Part shown: in pieces, positions 11,518-20,800 of the stretch
How the letters are laid out: every line of letters begins with the position of its first letter
How positions within the stretch are numbered: the stretch's first letter is position 1
Origin: Actinoallomurus oryzae
GTDB taxonomy: Bacteria; Actinomycetota; Actinomycetes; Streptosporangiales; Streptosporangiaceae
DNA length: 64,000 nucleotides
Assembly (NCBI RefSeq): GCF_039541955.1
Contig: NZ_BAABHF010000042.1
Coordinates: 1-64,000, forward strand
Direction of reading: 5' to 3'
Translations under genes and position numbers: made by a program
Notes under the pieces: generated by a model
Databases searched by the model: none
What the model saw: the letters and a program-made list of their open reading frames with translations, nothing else
What the model was told of the DNA's origin: nothing

Positions 11518-11910
11518 ATGGACGAAACAACCGAGGCATCGTCGCGGGACGTCGCGGCGGACTATGGGAAACGGCTGGATGAGCTGCGTCAAATGCAGCG
11601 GGATGTCCGTGCCGTGACCGCCACCGCCCGTACTCGAGATGGCGCGGTGGCCGTCGAGGTGGGGCCGAGGGGCGAGGTCCGGGATATCCGGTTCAAAGCG
11701 CAGGCGTACAGCCGGATGAACCCGAATCAGCTCGCTCGCACGACCATGCAGCTGATCGAGGAGGCGTCACGGGAGGCGGCGGAGCGGGCGAGGAGGATCG
11801 CGGCCGATTTCCTGCCGGGGGAGCTGGGTGCGCGGCTGCTCGATGGTGAGGACGATGTCGCCGTGTTCATGCCGGATGCGTCGAGCATGCCGAACGTCGG
11901 GCTGGAGTGA
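11518..11910 (+). CDS. YbaB/EbfC-like small protein at the head of the toxin operon
   Basis: A 130-aa protein with the YbaB/EbfC pattern: an N-terminal coiled coil (YGKRLDELRQMQRDVRAV), a central beta-rich part (VAVEVGPRGEVRDIRF) and a C-terminal helix. In actinomycete type VII-linked loci, YbaB-like proteins are common just before WXG-type genes and may be nucleoid-binding proteins or chaperone-like partners. The start at ATG 11518 is preceded by GGAG, and the upstream in-frame part (from 11401) is not family-like. The toxin begins three bases after its stop, so the two are cotranscribed. Confidence 0.78.
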   Translation: MDETTEASSRDVAADYGKRLDELRQMQRDVRAVTATARTRDGAVAVEVGPRGEVRDIRFKAQAYSRMNPNQLARTTMQLIEEASREAAERARRIAADFLPGELGARLLDGEDDVAVFMPDASSMPNVGLE

Positions 11911-11913
11911 CCG

Positions 11914-14900
11914 GTGGCTCCGGGATATGTGGCGGTTCCTCATACATGGGTGGCTTCGGGGCACGGAATTGCCGAGGCGTCGAACACGCTGGCGACCGCG
12001 ACCGACACGTTGTGTTCCCAGCTGGCCGATGCCGGCGCCTGCTGGGGTTCGTCCAAGGACGAGATCGGACGGATGTTCTTCAACGGCGATGACAAGACGC
12101 CGGGTTTCGGTAAGTCACGGGACGCCTTCCTGAACGACCTCGCCGACATGGTGAACCTGCTGCGGGCCACCGGCGGCTTGCTGAAGCTGTCGGGCCGTAA
12201 CTATGCGGTGGCCGACGAAGCGAGCACGGTCGGGTCGGCCTTGCCGAAAGGGGCGGACAAAGACGCGCTCGCGGCGGTGAACCCATACTACTTGCCTCCG
12301 GTGTCGCAGACTTTGGTGAAATCCGATCCGGTCCCTCCGTTTCAGCTCTTTGATTTCCTCTCGAAGCTGTTGCAGGAGTTGGTGGGCGGCTGTCAGTGGC
12401 CGGATGGCAGTCTGTCGGGCCTGGCGTCGATGCGGGATGCGTTCTACGCCACCGCGGACTCGATCAGTTCGGTCGCCGACGAGGTGGCCGGCCACGCGCA
12501 TACGGTGACGGCGAACAATTCGGGTGAGACCGCGCAGAAGTTCGCGTCGTTCGCGGCGGCACTGCGGGGAGGCGGAGAAGAGGGAGGCCTGCTGTGGCTG
12601 GCGTCCGAGTCCAAGGCGCTGGGAGATTCGGTTGACGCGCTGATCAAGCAGGAGAAGGCCGCCCGGCTGCAGTTCAAGCTGTCTTTCGAGTTCATGGCGG
12701 CGACCTGGGTCGCAGCATGGGTGATTTCGTGGTTCACCGGTCCCGCGGCGGAGGGAGCGGCGCTCGCGGCCACCGAATCGGCCGGAAGCGAGCTTAACGC
12801 GTTCATACGAGCTGCTGCCAAGGCCGCACTGATGGGGGCGGGATACGGCGGCTCCCTGGACGCCATCGGGCAGTATGCCCATATCCACGAGGGCGCGCAG
12901 AAAGGTTGGAACTTCGCCGAGCTCGGTAAAGCCATGGGCGAGGGCGCGATCGCCGGCGGGGTCATGGGTGTTGGAGGCGCGGCGGTCGCCAGAGGGAGCG
13001 GCCGGCTTACCACTGCGCTGTCGTCCTGGATGGAATCCGGTGGTCTCAAAGGCGCGGCATCGAGATTCGCCTTCGCCGGTACCACGGGAACCGTTGGGAA
13101 CATCGTCGCCCAAGCCATTGTCGATCAGCACGTCGATGTCGGCCAGGCCGCTCAGTTCGGATTCGGCATGGCCGGTATCGAAGCCGCCAGACCCTCGGGC
13201 CGGCATTCCGCCGAGCAGATCAGTAACGCCTACCGATTGCACACCTGGGCCAGTGAACACGCTGATTCACTCCCGCCCGCAGGAAGCGCCCACGACGGCG
13301 CCCCCACTTCCGGAACCTCCCCCCACACCCCTCCACCCGCCGGTGAGGGAGGCGAAGGCGGCAACCCGGCGCCCCAACCGAATCCAGGCGGGAACACCCC
13401 CCACAACGATCCGTCCGGGAGCGGCGCGCCGCCCGCCGCCCGGGCAGGTGACAGCCAACTCGCCAGCGCCCCGGCCCAGAACGCCGCCCACACCGGCGCC
13501 GATGCCGTCACCGCACCGCACGGCACGGACAACGCGGCCGCCAAGAACTCCACCACGGCCGCCGGCCCGGCAGGCGAAGCCCCCTCGATCATCGCCGCCC
13601 CCGGCAGGCACGCCGGTGACGCGACGGCCGGTGCCGCCGGCGACGCGACGGCCGGTGCCGCCGGCCCGGCCCGGCAGTCCGCACCACCATCGAACCGGCC
13701 CAGCATCACCGACATCCTCAACCGCGAGCCGTCGACGTCCTCGCCCAGAGGTGGCGCGGCCGCGGACCCCCTCACCGGACCTCGTTCCGCGGGCGGGCGG
13801 CCGCCGGAGGTCCCGGCCGAGCCCGGCGGTGCCGACGTCGGCCACGACGCGTCCAGCCGGCGTGATCCCCAGCCTGGACGGCCCGGAGAAGCCCTGTCCG
13901 CCGCTCACCCGGATCAGTCGCACGGACCACAGGCACCCGGCCGGAGTCTGGGGACCGCGACCACCGACGTCGCGTCCGCTCAGGATTCCGGACGCGGCAC
14001 GGCGCAGCCGGCCGGGCAGCGGCCGGAGCCCGTCCCGGCCGCGGTCACCCCGGTCGACCACGGGCCGGGCCCATCGGCGTCACACGCCGACATCACGGGT
14101 GGAGACCACGCCGTCTCGTCCGGCGGCCGACAGGACACCGCCGTCGCGACGCCGGCGGATCATCCGGCCGCCTCGGGCCCGTCTCCGGAGGCGCGCACCG
14201 TCGTCGACCGGCCGACGCCGCGCGAGGTGAACGGGACCCGCAGCACCGACCTGAACCCCGACACCCGGCCGCCCCTGATCCCCGCGCACGGCGAGCGGGC
14301 GCTCGCCGCACTCCGCGGAGAGCACGCGAACACGCTTACCGAGGGAGAGGCGCTGCGCGCCTCCCAGTGGGCGCATCTTCGCGATTCCGCCACCGCGGCA
14401 CCGGTCGCCCGTGAGCGTTATCCGTTCGAGAACGCCTCCACCGTCGAGGCACGACGGCTCGGCCTGACCGCCCCGGACGGTACCGAAAGGACCGTCACCG
14501 AGTTCACCGTCAAAGTACGTCTCCAGGCCGACGAGGCGATGGCGCCCCACGACGTCGTGCGGGCCAAGTCGAACATCCTCGATGCCGTCGACCTCTACTA
14601 CAACCACCAGCACCGGCTTCCCGATGGTTCCCAGCTCCATGTCCGTGTGGTCTTCGACGACGTACCATCGCGGTCCGCAGCCGACGGCGCCGTTCAGCTG
14701 CATCCGGGAAACGGCGCGTACGAGGGCGAGCGGCCCGACATGCTCACCTGGTACGCCGACATGGACCCTGTCGTGACCGCCCACGAGCTGGGCCACCACT
14801 TCGATCTGCACGATGAGTACGCCGAACCCGGCCGGCTGACCGCGTCGGAGGTGAGACGCGATGCGAGCGCGATGGGCAGCGGTGAGCTCTACTGGAGCGA

Positions 14901-16434
14901 CCACGCACTGGTCGTGGACCACAACGGCAACTCCGTCCCCGGCATCGTCGGCCTGCGCGATCGCCATCTGGCCGAACTGAACGCCTTCGCCGACCGCGCC
15001 GCGCCGGACGGACCGAGCATCCATGGAGACGCCGGCCTGCCGGTGCCGGCCGAGCATTCGACTCGGCCCGGTCGATCGGACCGCGCGCTGGACCTGCCCG
15101 ACCACGTCCGGGAACTGCGTGATCGAGTCGACGGAGACGGCCGGCCGGTTTTCCCGGCCGAAGGCCGCGACCCGGTCGAGCACGCCATGCTGCTCGACCG
15201 GATGCACACGCTGTTCGGCGATGAGGCGCGGACCGCCGATCACCTGCGCTACACCGAGGCGTTGAGCGACGCGGCCCGCCGCCTCTACGAGACCGCGCCG
15301 GACTACTCCTTCCGGGGCGAGGACCTGCAGGGGCTGCACCATCTCGCCGATATCGCCGACACGTCTCCCCATGGGAGGCTGCCGCATGCGGACGTCCTAC
15401 ACGAGGTCGCCCGCCAGACCCTTGACCGAAGCCCGACTCCGCACGACATCGAGGGCCTGTCCAAGCTCGCCGCACACCTCAACGACCACATGGACGGCCG
15501 GCATGCGTTCGAACGGCCCTCCGACGCCCTCCACCGGGCGGCAGCGGACAAGCTGGGAACCCTGCCGAGCACAGAGGTCACCCACCGGGCCATCGACCAG
15601 ATGGCCGAGGAGCAGCGGCGTGATTCCGACCGACACGAACACGCGGTACCGGCTGCGGATCGCAAAGAAAAGGCGAAACAGAAGGCAGTCCGGGACGCCC
15701 AGAACATGCGCGGGCGGCCGCTGACCAGTGCGGAACAAAGGGATATCGAACAAGCGGTCGAGCAGCAGTGGAGAGATTCCGGCGGGACTCTTCACCGGCC
15801 GAGTCTCCGCGACAAGACCATCAGGGGAATCCTCGAGAATCGCGACTCGCAAGGCAATCTGCTCGACGCGAATACGGGTAAACCCATTCCACAAGGAAGA
15901 GCGGACATCGGCCACAAGCCAGGAGATGAGTGGCGGAGGGTCAGGGACGAAGCAAAACGAATGGGCTTGACCCAGGAACAGCTCAATTCGATTGTGCAGG
16001 ATTCGAGTATGTACCAGTGGGAAGATAGGAACCAGAACAGGGGGCATCGGCACGAGGACAGAAGTGCCGGCGGTACCAGCAAGCGGCTTCAGCGCGTCAA
16101 GAAGCATCGGGACGGGTCCGTCACCATCGATGGCCAGCGAATATATGCCGACGGAAGTACTTATGACGAGAAAACCGGAGTAAAGATCCATTCGAGCGAT
16201 GTCCCGGATGTCTTTGCGCGTCGCCAGTGGCAAGATACGGTGCAAAACGCCTCCGATCAGACCTCGCAGGAGAAGCGGGCTCTTCAGGCGCAGAAGAAGG
16301 CGGACGATTTGACGAAGAGGATCGCAGGGCAATGGGGTAAGAGCGCAAAGGAGCAGATGAGAAAGAGGGCCGAGCAGGCGCAAGCGGATGCCGATAGGCT
16401 ACGCGAGCAAGCCCAGAAGAAAAAGAGGCGTTAG
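11914..16434 (+). CDS. Polymorphic toxin: WXG-like N terminus, HExxH domain, GH-E (HNH/ENDO VII) nuclease
   Basis: A 1506-aa protein built like a type VII-exported polymorphic toxin. Residues 1-250 are helical and WXG100-like; about 250-390 contain hydrophobic and Gly/Ala segments. Residues about 450-800 are a Pro/Ala/Gly-rich linker. Around residues 957-969 is the zinc-protease-like motif HELGHHFDLHDEY. Near residues 1290-1380 is a GH-E nuclease of the HNH/ENDO VII group, with D-I-G-H at 1331-1334, a GLTQEQLNS helix, and the YQWED and NRGHRHE blocks. An unusual ~125-residue basic, coiled-coil tail follows the nuclease. It starts with GTG after the YbaB-like gene and is followed by a coupled SUFU-type immunity gene. 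It should cut nucleic acid in competitors; export route and target are inferred. Confidence 0.85.
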   Translation: MAPGYVAVPHTWVASGHGIAEASNTLATATDTLCSQLADAGACWGSSKDEIGRMFFNGDDKTPGFGKSRDAFLNDLADMVNLLRATGGLLKLSGRNYAVADEASTVGSALPKGADKDALAAVNPYYLPPVSQTLVKSDPVPPFQLFDFLSKLLQELVGGCQWPDGSLSGLASMRDAFYATADSISSVADEVAGHAHTVTANNSGETAQKFASFAAALRGGGEEGGLLWLASESKALGDSVDALIKQEKAARLQFKLSFEFMAATWVAAWVISWFTGPAAEGAALAATESAGSELNAFIRAAAKAALMGAGYGGSLDAIGQYAHIHEGAQKGWNFAELGKAMGEGAIAGGVMGVGGAAVARGSGRLTTALSSWMESGGLKGAASRFAFAGTTGTVGNIVAQAIVDQHVDVGQAAQFGFGMAGIEAARPSGRHSAEQISNAYRLHTWASEHADSLPPAGSAHDGAPTSGTSPHTPPPAGEGGEGGNPAPQPNPGGNTPHNDPSGSGAPPAARAGDSQLASAPAQNAAHTGADAVTAPHGTDNAAAKNSTTAAGPAGEAPSIIAAPGRHAGDATAGAAGDATAGAAGPARQSAPPSNRPSITDILNREPSTSSPRGGAAADPLTGPRSAGGRPPEVPAEPGGADVGHDASSRRDPQPGRPGEALSAAHPDQSHGPQAPGRSLGTATTDVASAQDSGRGTAQPAGQRPEPVPAAVTPVDHGPGPSASHADITGGDHAVSSGGRQDTAVATPADHPAASGPSPEARTVVDRPTPREVNGTRSTDLNPDTRPPLIPAHGERALAALRGEHANTLTEGEALRASQWAHLRDSATAAPVARERYPFENASTVEARRLGLTAPDGTERTVTEFTVKVRLQADEAMAPHDVVRAKSNILDAVDLYYNHQHRLPDGSQLHVRVVFDDVPSRSAADGAVQLHPGNGAYEGERPDMLTWYADMDPVVTAHELGHHFDLHDEYAEPGRLTASEVRRDASAMGSGELYWSDHALVVDHNGNSVPGIVGLRDRHLAELNAFADRAAPDGPSIHGDAGLPVPAEHSTRPGRSDRALDLPDHVRELRDRVDGDGRPVFPAEGRDPVEHAMLLDRMHTLFGDEARTADHLRYTEALSDAARRLYETAPDYSFRGEDLQGLHHLADIADTSPHGRLPHADVLHEVARQTLDRSPTPHDIEGLSKLAAHLNDHMDGRHAFERPSDALHRAAADKLGTLPSTEVTHRAIDQMAEEQRRDSDRHEHAVPAADRKEKAKQKAVRDAQNMRGRPLTSAEQRDIEQAVEQQWRDSGGTLHRPSLRDKTIRGILENRDSQGNLLDANTGKPIPQGRADIGHKPGDEWRRVRDEAKRMGLTQEQLNSIVQDSSMYQWEDRNQNRGHRHEDRSAGGTSKRLQRVKKHRDGSVTIDGQRIYADGSTYDEKTGVKIHSSDVPDVFARRQWQDTVQNASDQTSQEKRALQAQKKADDLTKRIAGQWGKSAKEQMRKRAEQAQADADRLREQAQKKKRR
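13615..13662 (+). repeat. 24-base tandem duplication in the toxin linker
   Basis: Two consecutive 24-base units (13615-13638, 13639-13662) differing at one base encode GDATAGAA twice. They lie in the proline/alanine-rich linker, where length changes are tolerated, and probably arose by slippage. Confidence 0.8.
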
Positions 16435-16436
16435 TC

Positions 16437-17000
16437 GTGGTGGCGAGCGAGTCCTCGATGAGGATCTATCTCGACCGGTTGAACGAGTGGGCGGGGGAGG
16501 AACCGGAAACTCACCTCGTTTCTCCTGGCGACGTCGAGCCGCCGGTTTTCACCTTCACCTACCGTGAACAGTTCGGCGACAACACGATCTCGGGCTTCAC
16601 CTATGGCCTCTCGCTGGTGTCGCACCCGGACTGGAAGTTCGGCAGCCCGGAGCTGTTCATCGCCATGGAGTCCGACAAAATCGATTGGGTGCTCGCCGCG
16701 GGGTATGTCGCAACCGCATGGCGAGGTGAGAAGCCCTACAGTGCCGGCGACATGTTCGACCTCGGTGCCCCAATAAGCCCGGAGGAGTCCGAGATGTCGG
16801 CCGTGCTCCTCTTTCTGGTCACCAGCCTGGATCGAGAGGTCTCCCATATAGAACTCCCGAACGGCACCATCAATCTTGTTCAACTTTATCCGTTGTATGA
16901 GTCGGAGCTGGCGCTGGTCCAGGAAATAGGCGCCACCGAATTCCTCTCGGCTGAGGACGTGAATTTTTACGACCCGCGGCGCCCGCCCCGCACCGAATGA
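16437..17000 (+). CDS. SUFU-family immunity protein for the toxin
   Basis: A 187-aa cytosolic protein with the suppressor-of-fused-like fold pattern: VFTFTYREQFGDNTISGFTYGLSLVSHPDW, then ELFIAMES and late acidic segments. It is described here in pieces: the YGLSLVSHPDWKFGSPEL block is the clearest family mark. SUFU-domain proteins are a common immunity class next to polymorphic nuclease toxins. GTG 16437 lies two bases after the toxin stop, and its ribosome-binding site (AAAGAGGCG) is inside the toxin 3' end, so immunity is translationally coupled to toxin synthesis. It should bind and neutralise the GH-E nuclease. Confidence 0.82.
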   Translation: MVASESSMRIYLDRLNEWAGEEPETHLVSPGDVEPPVFTFTYREQFGDNTISGFTYGLSLVSHPDWKFGSPELFIAMESDKIDWVLAAGYVATAWRGEKPYSAGDMFDLGAPISPEESEMSAVLLFLVTSLDREVSHIELPNGTINLVQLYPLYESELALVQEIGATEFLSAEDVNFYDPRRPPRTE

Positions 17001-17218
17001 TCGGCCGCGCGGTCGGGTGGCGGTCGAACGGCCCGCCGTGGATCGGCAGCAGCGCAGGGGTCCCTGCCTCCGGCGCGGACGTTGGCGATTTTCCGGTGGG
17101 ATCTGGCACTCGAGCCACTGGGAGCCGCCGCGCCGTCTGCGTACCTTGACGTTCCATGTGCAACTCGGCGGCGCGAACCCGGCGCCGTCCTGAATCCTCA
17201 CCGCATCGGAAATGACAC

Positions 17219-17647
17219 ATGGAGTACCTGCAGTACATCGCGCCGATCGGCATCGGCGCCGCCTACGCACTGCTGATGTCCCTCATCCACGAACCACACC
17301 GCCGGCGCGTCAACGCGCTCATGATCGCCGGAGCCGGCGCGACGTACCTCAGTGGCGGCGGTATGGGCGTCTGGGAGCTGGCGTTCGCCGCGGTGCTCGT
17401 CTACGTCGCCTACCGTGGCCTGGACTCGTGGACGTTCATCGGGATCGGCTGGCTGCTGCACACCGCCTGGGACATCGTCCACCACCTCAATGGCCACCCC
17501 ATCCTCCCGTTCGACCACGGCTCGTCCCTGGGCTGCGCCATCTGCGACCCGGTCATCGCCCTGTGGTGCTTCAGCGGCGGCCGGACACCGCGTGAGCTGT
17601 TCCGCCGCGCCAAGCGCCCGGCGACGATTCAGGGGCAGACCGCCTGA
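17219..17647 (+). CDS. DUF6010-like small membrane protein
   Basis: A 142-aa integral membrane protein with about four hydrophobic segments (YIAPIGIGAAYALLMSL, ALMIAGAGATYLSGGG, ELAFAAVLVYVAYRGL, WTFIGIGWLLHTAWDIV). Conserved-looking polar positions inside the membrane part are HTAWDIVHHLNGHPI and CAICDPVIALWC, a His/Cys-rich layout. I associate this with the DUF6010 family from memory; no function is known. The start is ATG 17219 with only a weak CGGAA before it. It is separated from the immunity gene by 218 bases and is probably independent of the toxin locus. Confidence 0.75.
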   Translation: MEYLQYIAPIGIGAAYALLMSLIHEPHRRRVNALMIAGAGATYLSGGGMGVWELAFAAVLVYVAYRGLDSWTFIGIGWLLHTAWDIVHHLNGHPILPFDHGSSLGCAICDPVIALWCFSGGRTPRELFRRAKRPATIQGQTA

Positions 17648-17723
17648 GGCACTTCCGGTCCGCGGTACGGCCCGATGCCGGGGCCGCGCGGTGGCGCCCG
17701 GCGGCCACCCTCGGCCCCGGCTC

Positions 17724-17755
17724 TTGACTGATCGTCCTGACCTATAGATCGTCAA
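17724..17755. promoter_or_regulatory. Imperfect dyad in the GH2 gene promoter region
   Basis: TTGACTGATC and GATCGTCAA form an inverted repeat with one missing base, around the A+T-rich CCTATAGATC. The left arm looks like a -35 and TATAGA like a -10, but the spacing (13) is short for a standard promoter, so assignment is tentative. Confidence 0.35.
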
Positions 17756-17771
17756 GGGTCCGCAAAGCGAT

Positions 17772-17797
17772 CCTCTGTTCGGGATCTCGAACAGAGG
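17772..17797. promoter_or_regulatory. Perfect 10-base inverted repeat upstream of the GH2 gene
   Basis: CCTCTGTTCG and CGAACAGAGG flank the 6-base spacer GGATCT and end 26 bases before the GH2 start. A repressor operator (for example LacI or GntR type controlling sugar use) or an mRNA hairpin are both possible; no regulator gene is adjacent. Confidence 0.55.
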
Positions 17798-17823
17798 CGC
17801 CTTCTGTCGCTGAGAGGGCACCG

Positions 17824-20800
17824 ATGTCCGGAAACTTCCGTGCCGGCACCGCCGCCCGGCTGCTCGTGGCCGTGTCGCTCGTCCTCGCCGCCCTTCCCAC
17901 CAGGGCACAGGCTGCCGCGCCGCCTCCGAGGTCCGCCGCGGCCGAACACGTGGCCGACACCGGACGGAGCGTGGACTTCGACCAGGACTGGCGGTTCGCC
18001 CTCGTCAACCCCGAAGGCGTCACCGATCCCACCGGCGCCTACGCGCACGCCGCCGATCCGGGCTACGACGACTCCTCGTGGCGCCGGGTGAACCTCCCGC
18101 ACGACTGGAGCATCGAGCGCGACCCGACGCCGGACGGCGGCACGAACAGCGGCACCGGCTTCCTGCAGGGCGGGCTCGGCTGGTACCGCAAGACCTTCAC
18201 GCTGCCGTCCTCGATGGCCGGCCGGAAGATCTCCGCCGAGTTCGACGGCGTCTACATGGACTCGGTCATCTACTTCAACGGTCGGCAGGTCGGCGCCCAC
18301 CCGTACGGCTACACCGGGTTCGACGTGGACCTGACCGAGCTCGCGCACACCGACGGCAAGACGCCGAACGTGCTCGCGGTCGAGGTGCGCAACCAGCTCC
18401 CCAGCAGCCGCTGGTACTCCGGCAGTGGCATCTACCGCGACGTCCACCTCACGGTCACCGCGCCGGTCCACGTCCAGCGGCACGGCGTCTTCGTCACCAC
18501 GCCGGACCTGGCGAAGACCGTGAAGGCGGGCTACGCGGACGTCCACGCCCGTACGGACGTCGCCGGCGCGACCGCGGACACGCGGGTCGTCGCCACCGTA
18601 CGGGACGCCCGCGGCCGTACGGTCGCGCGAGGCTCCTCCGGCGTGACCTCGGGGACCGCGACGGCGGACCTGCGCGTCGATCACCCCACCCTCTGGTCCA
18701 CCGCCCACCCGTACCTCTACACGCTGCGCACCGACGTCGTCGTGGCGGGCCGGACCGTGGACACGACCACGACCCGCTTCGGCGTCCGCTGGTCCACCTT
18801 CAGCCCGGACGGCGGTTTCTCCCTCAACGGGCAGCGGATGAAGCTACAGGGCGTCGACCTGCACCACGACGGGGGCGCGCTCGGAGCGGCCGTCACGGAG
18901 GACGCCCTGTACCGGCAGATGAAGATCATGAAGAGCATGGGCGTCAACGCCTTCCGCACCTCGCACAACCCGCCCTCGCCGGCCATGGTGCGGGTCTGCG
19001 AGGAACTCGGCATCGTGATGATGGTCGAGGCGTTCGACACCTGGCACACGCCGAAGGTGAAGTACGACTACGGCCGGTTCTTCGACGCGAACAGCGACGC
19101 CGACATCACCGAGATGGTGAACGCGGCCAAGAACTCCCCGGCCGTCGTGATGTGGTCGATCGGCAACGAGATCCCCGACTCGACCTCCGTCGCGGTCGGC
19201 GTGCCCATCGCGCGGCGGCTCATCGCCGACGTCCGCGCGGTCGACACGACGCGGCCGATCGTCATGGGGTCGGACAAGTACCGCAGCGTGCCGGCGCCCG
19301 GATCGGCCCAGGACCAGATCCTGCGGATGCTCGACGGCATCGGCCTCAACTACAACACCGCGGCCTCGATCGACGCGTTGCACGCCCGCTATCCGGACAA
19401 GTTCTTCTTCGAGTCCGAGTCGTCCTCGGAGACCTCCACACGCGGCGTCTACCAGGACCCGCAGCAGCTCAACACCGGCGAGAACTACACCCCGGGCAAG
19501 CGCGGAACCTCCTCCTATGACAACAACCTCGCCTCGTGGACGATGAGCGGGGAGTACGGGCTGAAGAAGGACCGCGACCGCGGCTGGTTCGCCGGGCAGT
19601 TCCTGTGGTCGGGCATGGACTACATCGGCGAGCCCACGCCGTACAACGTGTTCCCGGTCAAGGCCTCCTTCTTCGGGGCGGTGGACACCGCCGGCTTCCC
19701 CAAGGACATGTACTACCTGTTCCGCAGCCAGTGGACGACCGAGCCCATGGTCCACCTGCTGCCGATGAACTGGACCGACCACCGGCGCGGCGAGCCCGTG
19801 CAGGTGTGGGCGTACTCCAACGCCGACACCGTGGAGCTGTTCCTGAACGGCCGGTCACTGGGCGTCCGCCGGTTCGACCACAAGACGACCGCGGACGGCC
19901 GGGCGTACCTGGAGACGACGGAGGCGACCCACGACGACAAGACGGTGACCTCCGGGCCGTACCCGGGCAGCTACACCAGCCCGAACGGCAGCGCGGGCAA
20001 GCTGCACCTGACCTGGGACGTCCCGTTCGAGCCCGGCACGCTGAAGGCGGTCGCCACCCGGAACGGGAAGGTCGTGGCGTCCGACGTGCTGAAGACGGCG
20101 GGCGCGCCGCACACGGTCCGCCTGTCGCCGGACCGCCGGACGATCGCCGCGGACGGCCGGTCGCTGTCCTACGTCACCGCCGACGTCGTCGACGCGCACG
20201 GCGTGACCGTGCCGAGTGCGGACGACTCGCTGCACTTCACCGTGACCGGCGGCTCGCTGGCCGGGCTGGACAACGGGGAGGAGGAGAGCGCGGAGAACTA
20301 CAAGGCACCGGTGCGCTCGGCGTTCAACGGCAAGGCGCTGGCGATCGTACGGTCGGGGACCAAGCCGGGCCCGATCACGGTGACGGTCACCGCCCCCGGC
20401 CTGCGCCCGGCGTCCACGGTCATCCACGCCACCGGCGGAACACCCGGCGCGACCGCCGCGGCACCCGTGCCGGTGCGGGCCGCCCCGGCACCTCCCGCGA
20501 CCGTGACCGCGGACGCGAGCTACTCCGGCGCGCCCGACACGCTGCCGGCCGCCATGCTCGACGGCGACACGGCCTCGGGCGGCTGGTCGAACTACTACAA
20601 CAAGCACGCCACGGCGCTGCTGCCGGCGTTCAGCCTGGCGCATCCGCGCGAGTGGGTGTCGGTGACCTGGCCGAAGACCCGTACGCTCGGCGGCGTCACG
20701 CCGTACTTCACGGTCGGTGCCGGGCGCGCGCTGCCGGGGTCGGTGGCCGTGTCGTACCTGCGCGGCGGCCGGTACGTTCCGGTGCGGCACCTGAGCATCA

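Noticed and set aside
13615..13662. Short tandem repeat as a possible CRISPR-like array
   Set aside because: Only two units without spacers, inside a coding linker.
12875..14230. 451-codon plus-strand frame inside the toxin gene
   Set aside because: Out-of-frame shadow, almost only Pro, Arg, Ser and Thr; the toxin frame carries the conserved motifs.
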